Assembly: GCA_016718135.1 (NCBI GenBank)
Contig: JADKEF010000001.1
Coordinates: forward strand, 679,001 to 743,000
DNA length: 64,000 nt
DNA from: Acidobacteriota bacterium
Lineage (GTDB): Bacteria; Acidobacteriota; Blastocatellia; Pyrinomonadales; Pyrinomonadaceae
Direction of reading: 5' to 3'
The position numbers were made by a program, and so were the translations under genes. The notes under the pieces were generated by a model. It had not been told where the DNA came from. It saw nothing but the letters and a program-made list of their open reading frames with translations, and ran no database searches. Below, one piece after another: positions 1 through 8,301 of this stretch; position 1 is the stretch's first letter, and each line of letters opens with the position of its first letter.

Positions 1-863
1 CGGTCATGGGAAACCTCGATCAGACGATCAGCGCGGGCGACGGTTCGATCACAGTTGATGGTGATTCATTTCGCGTGTTTTCAGAGAAAGACCCCGCAGC
101 GATCGACTGGAATTCGGTCGGCGCAGAGGTGATCATTGAATCGACAGGCCGCTTTACAAATGCGGAGGACGCCAAAAAGCATCTTCGCGGCGACGTCAAA
201 AAAGTCATCATCTCGGCACCTGCGAAGGGCGAAGACGTCACGATCGTGCTAGGCGTCAATGAGAATGTGTATGACGCTGCCAATCACCACATCATCTCAA
301 ATGCTTCGTGCACGACCAATTGCCTCGCACCGGTTGCCAAGGTCATTCACGACAATTTTGGCATCAAGAACGCGTTGATGAATACGATCCACAGCTACAC
401 CAACGACCAGCAACTGCTCGACCTGCCGCACAAGGACCTTCGCCGTGCTCGTGCCGCAGCACTTTCGATGATCCCAACCTCGACCGGTGCGGCTAAGGCG
501 GTTGCTCTCGTGATTCCGGAGTTGAAAGGCAAGTTTGACGGTATCTCGGTTCGCGTACCGACGCCAAATGTATCGCTGGTTGACGTTGTGATGAACGTTG
601 AGCGGTCGACATCAGCCGAAGAGGTCAATCAGATCCTTCGTGATGCCGCCGCTGGGCCGATGAAAGGAATCCTCGCCGTCAGCGACGAACCGCTTGTATC
701 GATCGACTTCAAAGGCAATTCACACTCGTCGATCGTCGACAGCGAAAATACAAAGGTGATCGACGGCACCTGCATCAAGATCCTGTCCTGGTACGACAAT
801 GAATGGGGCTATTCCTGCCGTGTTCGCGATCTGGTCAAATACATTGCCGCAAAAGGTATGTAA
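1..863 (+). CDS. gap: Glyceraldehyde-3-phosphate dehydrogenase, 5'-truncated
   Basis: Glycolytic enzyme that oxidises glyceraldehyde-3-phosphate to 1,3-bisphosphoglycerate with NAD(P). The reading frame is open to the left edge, so roughly the first 50 residues, including the start of the Rossmann fold, lie outside the window. The visible 285 residues hold the catalytic motif SCTTNC (Cys at about residue 102 of the visible part), the downstream TIHSYT histidine and the C-terminal WYDNEWGYS motif. It is followed on the same strand by a lipoprotein gene, pgk and tpiA, a typical lower-glycolysis cluster. The product ends at TAA 861-863. The Met at position 6 is internal, not the start. Confidence 0.96.
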   Translation, partial: VMGNLDQTISAGDGSITVDGDSFRVFSEKDPAAIDWNSVGAEVIIESTGRFTNAEDAKKHLRGDVKKVIISAPAKGEDVTIVLGVNENVYDAANHHIISNASCTTNCLAPVAKVIHDNFGIKNALMNTIHSYTNDQQLLDLPHKDLRRARAAALSMIPTSTGAAKAVALVIPELKGKFDGISVRVPTPNVSLVDVVMNVERSTSAEEVNQILRDAAAGPMKGILAVSDEPLVSIDFKGNSHSSIVDSENTKVIDGTCIKILSWYDNEWGYSCRVRDLVKYIAAKGM

Positions 864-879
864 CGCTTTCGTACTCTTT

Positions 880-906
880 CTGCCGGAGCCCTATCTGCTC
901 CGGCAG
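880..906 (+). terminator. Strong hairpin downstream of gap
   Basis: Perfect 10-bp stem CTGCCGGAGC / GCTCCGGCAG with a 7-nt loop, 17 nt after the gap stop. Only AATTATC follows and there is no U-run, so it may act as an mRNA-stabilising 3' hairpin or a weak terminator rather than a full intrinsic terminator. Confidence 0.55.
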
Positions 907-932
907 AATTATCTAGGCCGCCTAATAACAAT

Positions 933-1322
933 ATGAAAAACCTGCTAAACGTCGGATTTGTCGCACTCCTCCTCGTGGTTCTCGGCTGTAATTGCGGTGA
1001 CAGACTGAAAGAGCTGTCAAAGAAAGGTGAATCAACGCCTCCGCCCGCGACCAAGACCGAGCCGTCGAATAGTACGACAAAGGCTTCTACCAAAGCAGAG
1101 TACGAAGTCACAATGGCTAAATACGAGCAGGTCAAGATCGGGATGAAAAAGGGCGATGTTGAAAATATCTTCGGCGGCAAAGGCGAAGAATACTACAGCG
1201 GCACCGGCGGCGGCGTTTCTTTCACGTCTGTAAAATGGGTCGGCGAGAAATACAAGACCGTTCTTGTTAGCTTCAAGAACGACAAGGTCACCTCAAAATC
1301 ACAGGTCGGCTTGAACAAGTAG
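933..1322 (+). CDS. Small lipoprotein, DUF3862/SmpA-like fold
   Basis: 129-aa predicted lipoprotein. A hydrophobic signal peptide (about residues 4-18) ends in the lipobox VLGC, so the mature N-terminus would be Cys19. A Pro/Thr/Ser-rich linker follows (about 33-55). The C-terminal domain has the pattern YEQVKIGMKKGDVENIFGG, then WVGEKYKTVLVSFKNDKV, which resembles the DUF3862/BamE-like small domains of lipoproteins. The specific role is unknown. It lies between gap and pgk on the same strand, 70 nt after gap and 66 nt before pgk, so it may be co-transcribed with glycolysis genes without sharing their function. Confidence 0.8.
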   Translation: MKNLLNVGFVALLLVVLGCNCGDRLKELSKKGESTPPPATKTEPSNSTTKASTKAEYEVTMAKYEQVKIGMKKGDVENIFGGKGEEYYSGTGGGVSFTSVKWVGEKYKTVLVSFKNDKVTSKSQVGLNK

Positions 1323-1388
1323 GCCCGCTGCAGAAGCCGGCACGAAGTAAGGGCATTGCTATTCAACACACTCAACTCAGAGTTTCCG

Positions 1389-2612
1389 ATGAACAAGAAG
1401 ACCATCAAAGACATCGACATCTCCGGAAAGCGGGTTTTTATCCGCGTAGATTTTAACGTCCCGATCAAGAATGGCGTGATCGGCGATGATACTCGTATCC
1501 AAGGTGCTCTCCCAACGATAAAATACGCCATCGAGCAGGGAGCAAAGGTCATCCTTGCCTCGCATCTCGGCCGCCCGATAAAGGACAAAAAGAAAGCCGA
1601 AGAGAAGGGCCTGCCGTACGATGCGGCGAAATACACCCTCGCCCCCGTCGCGGCCCGACTATCGGAGCTACTCGGCTCGACAGTGATCTTCGAGGACGGA
1701 AGCCAGAGTGCCGCCGATGCCGTTGCTGCAATGCAGAATTGCGACGTTTTGTTACTCGAAAATCTCCGCTTAAATGCGGGCGAGGAAAAGAACGATCCCG
1801 AATTCGCCAAGAGCCTCGCCGCTCTATGCGACGTTTACGTCAACGACGCCTTCGGCACCGCTCATCGTGCACACGCTTCGACCGAGGGAATCACGCATTA
1901 TGTCGATGATTGTGTCGCGGGATTGCTGATGGAGAAGGAACTTGAGTTTCTCGGCAAGGCACTGAACAACCCCGAACGCCCATTCGTCGCCATCCTCGGC
2001 GGTGCAAAGGTCTCGGATAAGATCCCGGTCATTGAGTCTCTCATTGCACGAAAAGTCGACAAGCTCCTGATCGGCGGCGCGATGGCGTATACATTCTTCA
2101 AGGCGAACGGCATCACCGTCGGCAAATCGCTCGTCGAGGACGACATGATGCCGATGGCATTGGATATCGCCAGAAAGGCTGAGGCTGCGGGCGTCCAATT
2201 GCTTCTTCCGACCGATCATCAGGTTGTGGATAGTTACGATCCATTAAATTCGCGCAAGACGATCCCGATCGAATTCACAAACATTGGCCTCGTCGGCCTC
2301 GACATTGGCATTGAGACGGCCGCGATCTTCGCCAACGCTCTCAAAGGAGCAAAGACCATCGTTTGGAACGGACCGATGGGAATGTTCGAGGAAAAGCCAT
2401 TCGACGAGGGCACCATAGCGATCGCCAAGGCAGTCGCTGAAGCAACCGCTGAAGGAGCAACCTCGATCGTCGGCGGCGGCGATTCCGTCGCAGCCGTCAA
2501 CCAAGCCGGCCTTGACGACCAGATCAGCCACATCTCCACCGGCGGCGGTGCCACGCTCGAGTTCCTCGCCGGAGACACACTCCCGGGAGTCGCGGCGTTG
2601 GATGACAAGTAG
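1389..2612 (+). CDS. pgk: Phosphoglycerate kinase
   Basis: Transfers the acyl phosphate of 1,3-bisphosphoglycerate to ADP, giving ATP and 3-phosphoglycerate. The 407-aa product has the usual length. Visible motifs are RVDFNVP near the N-terminus, ASHLGRP, the AHRAHAST loop, GGAKVSDKI at the hinge, and the nucleotide-binding GGGDSVAAV and STGGGATLE near the C-terminus. ATG 1389 is preferred over an in-frame TTG at 1356 because family members begin with a short lead into the domain (MNKKTIKDIDISGKRV) and the 11 extra residues are not conserved-looking. No good Shine-Dalgarno precedes it. It sits in the gap-pgk-tpiA cluster. Confidence 0.97.
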   Translation: MNKKTIKDIDISGKRVFIRVDFNVPIKNGVIGDDTRIQGALPTIKYAIEQGAKVILASHLGRPIKDKKKAEEKGLPYDAAKYTLAPVAARLSELLGSTVIFEDGSQSAADAVAAMQNCDVLLLENLRLNAGEEKNDPEFAKSLAALCDVYVNDAFGTAHRAHASTEGITHYVDDCVAGLLMEKELEFLGKALNNPERPFVAILGGAKVSDKIPVIESLIARKVDKLLIGGAMAYTFFKANGITVGKSLVEDDMMPMALDIARKAEAAGVQLLLPTDHQVVDSYDPLNSRKTIPIEFTNIGLVGLDIGIETAAIFANALKGAKTIVWNGPMGMFEEKPFDEGTIAIAKAVAEATAEGATSIVGGGDSVAAVNQAGLDDQISHISTGGGATLEFLAGDTLPGVAALDDK

Positions 2613-2706
2613 TCTTAACTAGAAACTGATCACCTGAACAACTATTAACTGTTGAACGATTTGATCCACTAACCAGTTAAGTAGCCTTACCTTTTTCGGC
2701 TATTAG

Positions 2707-2800
2707 TTGTCGGAAATAGCGGCGTTATCGGCGGAATGCTACATTATCGGAAATGTGTGACATTATCGGCATTATGCTACATTATCGGCGGATTGGTGTC
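2707..2800. repeat. Four to five 19-bp direct repeats, transposon-end-like
   Basis: The heptamer TTATCGG occurs at 2725, 2744, 2763 and 2782, exactly 19 bp apart, with a related TTGTCGG at 2707. Between copies the spacer is also similar (GCTACA or GTGACA before the next copy). Regularly phased short repeats of this kind are known at transposase-binding ends of IS21-type and related elements. No transposase gene is visible nearby, so this would be a remnant or solo end. The rest of the stretch 2613-2832 shows no gene. Confidence 0.5.
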
Positions 2801-2832
2801 TCATTCCTGACACATCGATGCTAGATTGACGC

Positions 2833-3249
2833 TTGTATGAACGAGTGTCAATACTGCAACCACGCCCGCAACCTAAACCTCTTGACCTCCGCCTCGATCC
2901 GACGCCGCCGGACGAAAAGCTAGCATTCGTCCAGAACGTCCTTGATGTGTTGATCGAGAGCCGATTCGGCCGCGGCCGTACGTCGCAGAAGGTATTCAAT
3001 CTAAGCGACCGCCCGGAACTCGAGCCGGCGGTATTCTTAGATCACGAGGACGGTCTAATGACACCGTGCTACGCCGTGGGGCCCGAGGGTCGCTTCGGGT
3101 ATCAGGTAGTCGAGGCTTGTTATCGAAAGGCCGTACAGAATGGCCGTGTAAGGCCTCGTATCAACGAGGGCACGCAGTCGCCTCAATCTCTGGGACGTGG
3201 CTCCCCCGAGCTTCTATGGGACGTGACGATCATGCAACCGAGAGAATAG
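2833..3249 (+). CDS. Hypothetical protein of doubtful reality
   Basis: A 138-aa open frame starting at TTG 2833 or GTG 2845. The product is Pro/Arg-rich at the N-terminus, with no recognisable domain, signal peptide or membrane segment. It follows the 19-bp repeat block directly and overlaps TGGGACGT repeats at its 3' end, and its base composition is more GC-rich than its flanks. It could be a cargo-gene relic in a decayed mobile element, or a chance open frame. I do not recognise a family. Confidence 0.25.
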   Translation: MYERVSILQPRPQPKPLDLRLDPTPPDEKLAFVQNVLDVLIESRFGRGRTSQKVFNLSDRPELEPAVFLDHEDGLMTPCYAVGPEGRFGYQVVEACYRKAVQNGRVRPRINEGTQSPQSLGRGSPELLWDVTIMQPRE

Positions 3250-3427
3250 CTCCCCTCGGTTACGGATCTCCAGCGGTGATAAACCTCGAAAACCTGGGGC
3301 GAGGCAAGCCTAGCGAACCTTACCCCAGGCTTACGCTCCGAGATTGATCATCATTCGCCAGGTCTGCCTCTAGGCCCCATTGCGATTTTGCGTTAATAAA
3401 TTCCTGGGACGTACATTTCTGGGACGT
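3191..3427. repeat. TGGGACGT repeats flanking a CCTGGGG hairpin
   Basis: The octamer TGGGACGT occurs at 3191, 3217, 3405 and 3420 in the same orientation. Between them lies an imperfect hairpin with arms CCTGGGG (3293-3299) and CCCCAGG (3323-3329). With the TTATCGG block at 2707-2800, this brackets a 0.7-kb patch with no convincing gene and looks like the worn edges of one or more mobile elements. From 3250 to 3470 nothing else is seen except the promoter-proximal DNA of the next gene. Confidence 0.35.
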
Positions 3428-3470
3428 TAAAACGCCCGCTCGTCCGGTATGTTAAAATGGTAAGAATTCG

Positions 3471-4334
3471 ATGTCTTCAATAGCGCAGGAAGTAAAAAAC
3501 ACGATCCTTATCGTTCTGGGAATAGTCTCTGCGGCCTTCGGGCTCAAAGGGTTTCTGTTGTCCAGTCGCTTTATCGATGGCGGTGTAACGGGGATCTCGA
3601 TGCTCGTATCGGACATATTCGGCATACCGCTTTCGATATTGCTGGTGGTGGTGAACATCCCGTTCATCATAATCGGATACCGGCAGATCGGGACGACATT
3701 CGCGATACGAAGTGCGGCCGGCATCGGCGGTCTAGCGTTGTGTCTCGCTTTCGTTACGTTTCCCGACGTGACGCCGGATAAGCTTCTGACGGCCGTTTTC
3801 GGCGGACTCTTTATCGGGGCCGGTATCGGACTAGCTATCCGGGGTGGTGCGGTTCTAGACGGAACAGAGATCGCCGCGTTACTGATCAGCCGAAAGAGCC
3901 ACTTGCTTCGTGTCGGCGACGTTATCCTTATCCTGAATGTTTTTATATTCATCACGGCCGCGTTCTTCCTCGGGCCTGAGATCGCGATGTATTCGATCCT
4001 GACCTACGTTACAGCGTCGAAGACGATCGACTTTTTGCTCCACGGTGTGGAGGAATATACGGGCATCACTATCATATCTCCGCACAGCGAGGCGATCCGT
4101 GACACGATCGTCAACGAACTTCATCGAGGCGTTACGATCTATAAGGGCACAGGCGGAATGGGCAGTACCGGCGAGAACGCTGGCGACGTCTCGATCCTCT
4201 ACTGCGTCGTGACCCGGCTAGAGATCGGGGCAATCAAGAATGTAGTTAACGATATCGACCCTGCGGCCTTTGTTACGACCCACGCGTTATCGGATGTGAT
4301 GGGCGGACTTATCAAACGGCCTGTGATGCACTAA
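3471..4334 (+). CDS. YitT-family membrane protein (DUF161 + DUF2179)
   Basis: 287-aa inner-membrane protein of the widespread YitT family, whose transport or signalling role is not established. The first about 190 residues form five or so hydrophobic helices and carry the family motif FIDGGVTGISML near residue 35 and RGGAVLDGTE near residue 125. The soluble C-terminal part (about 200-287) is the DUF2179 domain, with GVTIYKGTGGMG and the closing segment ITDIDPAAFV-like (here NDIDPAAFVTTH). Length and domain order match the family. It is a stand-alone plus-strand gene after the decayed mobile patch. ATG 3471 is preceded only by an AT-rich stretch. Confidence 0.88.
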   Translation: MSSIAQEVKNTILIVLGIVSAAFGLKGFLLSSRFIDGGVTGISMLVSDIFGIPLSILLVVVNIPFIIIGYRQIGTTFAIRSAAGIGGLALCLAFVTFPDVTPDKLLTAVFGGLFIGAGIGLAIRGGAVLDGTEIAALLISRKSHLLRVGDVILILNVFIFITAAFFLGPEIAMYSILTYVTASKTIDFLLHGVEEYTGITIISPHSEAIRDTIVNELHRGVTIYKGTGGMGSTGENAGDVSILYCVVTRLEIGAIKNVVNDIDPAAFVTTHALSDVMGGLIKRPVMH

Positions 4335-4388
4335 AGTGTTTAGGCGTGATACTATCCGACGTTTGATGTTTTTGGAGGCTTTAAGCTC

Positions 4389-4781
4389 ATGTGCAGATCA
4401 GCTCTTTGGGCCGTTTTGATGTTTGCTGTAATTTCACTTACTTTCGCTATACCGGTAGCGGCGCAGACCAAACCGACAAGGCAGGAAGAAAAGGCTACAA
4501 AGGTAAAAGATAAGCTCAAGAAGTTCGGCTTCGGTGAAAAAGCAAAGATCAAGGTCAAGCTCATCAGTGGCACGACATACGAGGGCCACGTGAGTTCCCT
4601 GAATGAGACCGACTTTGTTGTGGTCGACAAGTCCGGCACCTCAAATACGCTAAAATATTCCGACGTTGATAAGATCGGCGGCAAAAATCTTTCGAATGGA
4701 GCAAAGATCGGTATCGGCATAGGTATCGGAGCCGGTTTGACCGTAGTCATACTTTGGCTGACTTTTGAGAACTACGGATAG
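4389..4781 (+). CDS. Small exported protein with C-terminal membrane helix
   Basis: 130-aa protein of unknown function. A signal peptide (about residues 1-25, ending PVAAQ) precedes a Lys-rich helix (about 28-52). A small beta-rich segment follows (about 53-82, GTTYEGHVSSLNETDFVVV) that reads like an SH3/Sm-like barrel strand pair. A glycine-rich C-terminal membrane helix is at about 100-125. Similar 'GxxxxGxV...DFVVxD' proteins are common in Acidobacteriota. A GGAGG Shine-Dalgarno lies 12 nt upstream of the ATG. The gene sits 36 nt ahead of tpiA on the same strand and may share its transcript. Confidence 0.75.
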   Translation: MCRSALWAVLMFAVISLTFAIPVAAQTKPTRQEEKATKVKDKLKKFGFGEKAKIKVKLISGTTYEGHVSSLNETDFVVVDKSGTSNTLKYSDVDKIGGKNLSNGAKIGIGIGIGAGLTVVILWLTFENYG

Positions 4782-4817
4782 ACATTTGTTTATTTCCGGA
4801 CTGATCGTAAAAGAAAT

Positions 4818-5576
4818 ATGAGAAAACCTGTCATCGCAGGAAACTGGAAAATGTACAAGCTGCTCGGCGAAGCGGTCGATACCGCTCTCGAGCTGAAACC
4901 GCTCGTTGCCAATGCGAATCATTGCGAGATCGTCATCGGCCCGGTGTTTACGGCCCTCAAAACGATAGCCGACCGACTCGAAGGCTCAAACATTCATGTC
5001 GCGGCGCAGAACTGTGGGACACAAAACGACTTCGGGGCACATACCGGCGAGATCGCTCCGGCGATGCTCAGGGACGCGGGGTGTTCGCACGTGATAATCG
5101 GACACAGCGAACGGCGACAGTTCTACGGTGAGACCGACACTTCGGTGAACAAGAAGACGCACGCGACTCTCGCGGCGGGAATGACCGCCATCGTCTGCGT
5201 CGGCGAACACCTCGCAGAAAGGGAAGCGGGCAATGCCGAATCGGTTGTCGAAGAGCAGTTAACAGGCAGTTTAGCTGGTTTGACAGTTGCCGATATGGAA
5301 CGTATCATTATCGCTTACGAGCCTGTCTGGGCGATCGGCACGGGTAAAACCGCGACGCCCGAACAGGCTCAAGAAATGCACGGGCACATTCGTGCTTGCG
5401 TTGAAAAAACGCACGGCTCCGGGATCGCAAGTGCCGTAAGAATACTCTACGGCGGCTCGGTCAAACCCGACAACATAGCGACACTAATGTCGCAACCAGA
5501 TGTCGACGGAGCCCTGGTCGGCGGAGCAAGCCTCGAAGCAGAGAGCTTCGCAGCGATCGTGAATTTTGACAGATAG
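4818..5576 (+). CDS. tpiA: Triosephosphate isomerase
   Basis: Interconverts dihydroxyacetone phosphate and glyceraldehyde-3-phosphate in the cytoplasm. The 252-aa length is standard. Active-site residues are all visible: Asn9 and Lys11 in GNWKMYK, His96 in IIGHSERR, and Glu168 in AYEPVWAIGTG. The phosphate-binding YGGSVKPDN is near residue 210. It is the third glycolytic gene of the cluster after gap and pgk, and secG follows 83 nt downstream, an arrangement (tpiA-secG) seen in many bacteria. Confidence 0.97.
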   Translation: MRKPVIAGNWKMYKLLGEAVDTALELKPLVANANHCEIVIGPVFTALKTIADRLEGSNIHVAAQNCGTQNDFGAHTGEIAPAMLRDAGCSHVIIGHSERRQFYGETDTSVNKKTHATLAAGMTAIVCVGEHLAEREAGNAESVVEEQLTGSLAGLTVADMERIIIAYEPVWAIGTGKTATPEQAQEMHGHIRACVEKTHGSGIASAVRILYGGSVKPDNIATLMSQPDVDGALVGGASLEAESFAAIVNFDR

Positions 5577-5584
5577 GGAATTGT

Positions 5585-5653
<69 letters not shown>

Positions 5654-5659
5654 ACGAAC

Positions 5660-6100
5660 ATGGTTTACATTCTGTACGGTTTATTTTTCCTTTCGTGCCT
5701 GATCTTGGTCGCGGCGGTTTTGTTGCAGCCCGGTAAGACGGACGCGGGAGCTTTGTTTACGAGCAATGTTTCGAGTTCGGCTTTTGCACCACGCGGCACG
5801 GCGACAGTTTTGTCAAAGGTGACGATCGTGGCGGCAACGTCATTCATGATCACCGCCCTTATGCTCTCAATGCCCGCACTGACCGGAAACGTATCGGTCC
5901 TCTCGTCAAACCCTGACGATCCGGCGGCAACAACGGACGCTAACGCAAATGTCGCGGTTCCAACCGACGCAAATACGAACACCGCTCCGGCAGGTGATGC
6001 AAATTCGAATGCGGCCCCCGCAACGAATGCTCCGGCGACAAACGCGGCTCCGGCAAGCAACGCAACAGCAGCTAACGCACCGGCACCAGCCAACAAGTAG
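5660..6100 (+). CDS. secG: Preprotein translocase subunit SecG
   Basis: Small inner-membrane subunit that assists the SecYEG channel. From ATG 5660 the product is 146 aa, with two hydrophobic segments (about 2-22 and 53-73) separated by the conserved-type loop LLQPGKTDAGALF. An Ala/Asn/Thr/Pro-rich low-complexity tail of about 60 residues extends beyond the usual SecG length; such tails are common in this phylum. An in-frame ATG at 5597 would add 21 residues encoded by the heptamer repeat and is rejected. It lies between tpiA and a tRNA-Leu gene. Confidence 0.9.
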   Translation: MVYILYGLFFLSCLILVAAVLLQPGKTDAGALFTSNVSSSAFAPRGTATVLSKVTIVAATSFMITALMLSMPALTGNVSVLSSNPDDPAATTDANANVAVPTDANTNTAPAGDANSNAAPATNAPATNAAPASNATAANAPAPANK

Positions 6101-6165
6101 TTGGTTCGTAGCTTTGGGATCTCAAATTTGAAACTTCAAATTTGATCTTGATTCTTGAAAATTTA

Positions 6166-6250
6166 GCTCAGGTGGCGTAATTGGTAGCCGCGCACGTTTG
6201 AGGGGCGTGTGGAGTAATCCGTGGGGGTTCGAGTCCCCCCCTGAGCACCA
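6166..6250 (+). tRNA. tRNA-Leu (anticodon GAG)
   Basis: 85-nt class II tRNA with encoded CCA (6248-6250). The acceptor stem pairs GCTCAGG (6166-6172) with CCTGAGC (6240-6246). The anticodon arm is CACGT-TTGAGGG-GCGTG, giving anticodon GAG. A short extended variable arm follows, and the T arm is GGGGG-TTCGAGT-CCCCC. All arms are intact. Confidence 0.97.
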
Positions 6251-6257
6251 TAATTAG

Positions 6258-6327
6258 TGAAGAGTTTGGGGAGTTCAGAGAGTAGCGAGTTCGACCGCAT
6301 CTTTCTTAACTCCCCAAACTCTCTTCA
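6258..6327. terminator. Long inverted repeat between tRNA-Leu and argB
   Basis: The arm at 6258-6275 (TGAAGAGTTTGGGGAGTT) pairs with 6308-6327 apart from a 2-nt bulge, around a 32-nt loop. It separates the plus-strand tRNA from the convergent minus-strand arginine operon, so it probably ends transcription from one or both sides. The right arm is followed by CATTTTC on the plus strand. Confidence 0.6.
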
Positions 6328-6344
6328 TTTTCAGAACTCTGCCC

Positions 6345-7232
6345 TTACTTCACGACCATCGTTCCCGTTCCTTCATCCGTAAAGACCTCGGCGAGGATCG
6401 CGTTTCTGTTTGTTCCGCCAATAATGTGTGCAGATTTGACTCCTCTATCGAGCAGTGCGATCAGGCTTTCGAGCTTCGGGATCATTCCACCGGTTGCACG
6501 CCCCGTGTCGATCATGTGGCGAGCATCGACGGTGGTCAGCTTTGATATCTTGGTATCCTCGTTCGACTCGTCGAGGTAGATCCCATTTACATCAGATAGT
6601 AATATCAGCTTCTCAGCTCCGAGACTTGCTGCGATCTCTGACGCGATGGTATCGGCGTTGATATTAAAAATACGCCCCTCGTCATCAGCTCCGAGGGAGG
6701 AGATTATTGGCAGATAGCCACTATCGAGCAATGTATCGATCAACGACGAATCGATCGAAACAACATCGCCAACGTGGCCAAAATCAATGACCTCGGTCTC
6801 ACCCGTCTCTTTGTTCACGACATCTCTCGGGGGACGTTTTATCGCAGTCACAACACCCCCATCGATCCCTGAAAGGCCCACAGCCTGCACACCCCGACGA
6901 CGGAACTGGGACAGTATCTCGGTGTTGATCTTCCCGCGAAAGATCATCTTCGCAAGATCCAACGTCTCATCATCCGTCACGCGGCGGCCACCGATGACGG
7001 TTTGGACCACGCCTAGCTTCTGAGCTAGTTCAGTAAGCTGTTTTCCACCGCCATGGATCACGCATACACGAATGCCCACCTGATGCAGCAGCGCAAGTTC
7101 TTCGGCCAGCGATGCGAGATTCTCCTTGTCTTCAGTCACCTTTCCGGAGAACTTTACGACAAACGTCTTGCCCGCAAACCGCTGGATATAGGGAAGTGAT
7201 TCCCTTAAAAGATCGAGGTTTTCCTGATTCAT
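6345..7232 (-). CDS. argB: N-acetylglutamate kinase
   Basis: Phosphorylates N-acetyl-(or N-acyl-)glutamate in arginine biosynthesis. The 295-aa protein belongs to the amino-acid kinase fold: VVKFSGKV near the N-terminus, the phosphate loop VIHGGGKQ, the acyl-glutamate-binding region NINADTIASEIAASLGAEKL, and the late ATP-site motif GRATGGMIPKL. It is the last gene of the minus-strand arginine operon, 9 nt after the corrected end of argF'. Because the transcarbamylase here is of the acyl-ornithine type, the acyl group (acetyl or succinyl) handled by this kinase is not settled by sequence. Confidence 0.92.
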   Translation of the reverse strand: MNQENLDLLRESLPYIQRFAGKTFVVKFSGKVTEDKENLASLAEELALLHQVGIRVCVIHGGGKQLTELAQKLGVVQTVIGGRRVTDDETLDLAKMIFRGKINTEILSQFRRRGVQAVGLSGIDGGVVTAIKRPPRDVVNKETGETEVIDFGHVGDVVSIDSSLIDTLLDSGYLPIISSLGADDEGRIFNINADTIASEIAASLGAEKLILLSDVNGIYLDESNEDTKISKLTTVDARHMIDTGRATGGMIPKLESLIALLDRGVKSAHIIGGTNRNAILAEVFTDEGTGTMVVK

Positions 7233-7241
7233 ATCAAAATC

Positions 7242-8241
7242 CTACCCAAACATCGTCGACAAGATGGCCTTCTGAATGTGCAGCCGATTCTCAGCCTCAT
7301 CAACCACAACCGAATTCACCCGAATCGATCACGCCATCCGTGACGATCACATTGCGGCGAACTGGCAGACAGTGCATAAACTTTGCATCCCGCGTCCTAG
7401 CCATTTTGGCCTCGTCAACTATCCAATCGTTCCTCAGATCGGCTCGATACTCGATATCTCTATCCGTATCACCATAGAACTGTTTACCACCCCAACTCTT
7501 GGCGTAGACAATCTCGACCTCGTCGAACGCGGCTTGAACATCATTGGTAAACTCAACGCTTCCGCCAGTCGCAACCGAATGCTGCTGGATCTCGGACACC
7601 AATTCCTCATCCAGTTCATACCCAGCCGGATGGGCGATACGGAGATCGTGGCCGAATTGAGCGGCGGACAACGCGAAGCTATTCGGCACGGCCATCGGGA
7701 GTGGCTTCGGATGCCACGCCCAAGTAAGCAGCACTTTCTTCTTGCCACTTCCAAGCTTCTCCCGGATCGTCATCATATCCGCCATCGACTGACACGGATG
7801 ATGCATCGCGGATTCGAGATTAATTATGGGAACGGTGGCATACTTGGCGAAAGCGTTCAGGATCGGATCAGTCCGCTCAGTTTCCCAGTCCTTAAGCTCA
7901 GCAAATGTGCGAACGCCGATCGCAGAAACATAACGCTCCAACACACGAACAAACTCCGCCAGATGCTCAGTCTTGTTACCATCCATCACCACGCCATCAC
8001 GATGCTCCAGCGTCCAGGACGTGCCACCGGGTTCCAGTATCACGGCATTTCCACCAAGTTCATATATGCCCACCTGCATAGAAGCACGTGTGCGCAGACT
8101 TGGGTTGAAGAACACAAGTGCGATGGACTTGCCGTCAAGCGGACGATCCTTCACTTCACCACTCTTGATCTTGACCGCAGAATCGATCAAATCATTAAGT
8201 TGATCTATCGAGTGATCAGATGTTTTGAGGAAATTATCCAT
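7242..8241 (-). pseudogene. argF': N-acyl-ornithine carbamoyltransferase, one-base frameshift near 3' end
   Basis: Carbamoylates an N-acylated ornithine. The uninterrupted frame (8241 to 7300) gives 313 aa with FFNPSLRTRAS (carbamoyl-phosphate site, about residues 44-54), VVMDGNKTEHLAE, MHHPCQSMAD, WAWHPKPLPMAVPNSF and MHCLPVRRNV. The last motif and the 'MDG' segment are typical of acetyl/succinyl-ornithine enzymes rather than classic OTCase. After VIDS the frame breaks. Removing one C from the CCC run at 7319-7321 restores a natural tail (VNSVVVDEAENRLHIQKAIL) ending at 7242-7244, nine nt before argB. The gene is probably intact in the organism and damaged by a sequencing indel. Confidence 0.88.
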
Positions 8242-8301
8242 TTCTTAATCTTTAACGGCATTTACTACGTGCCCTCTCTTCGGCTGTGCCATACTGCAGT
8301 G

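Noticed and set aside
1356..1388. Upstream TTG start for pgk
   Set aside because: It adds 11 residues not typical of the family; the ATG at 1389 fits the expected N-terminus.
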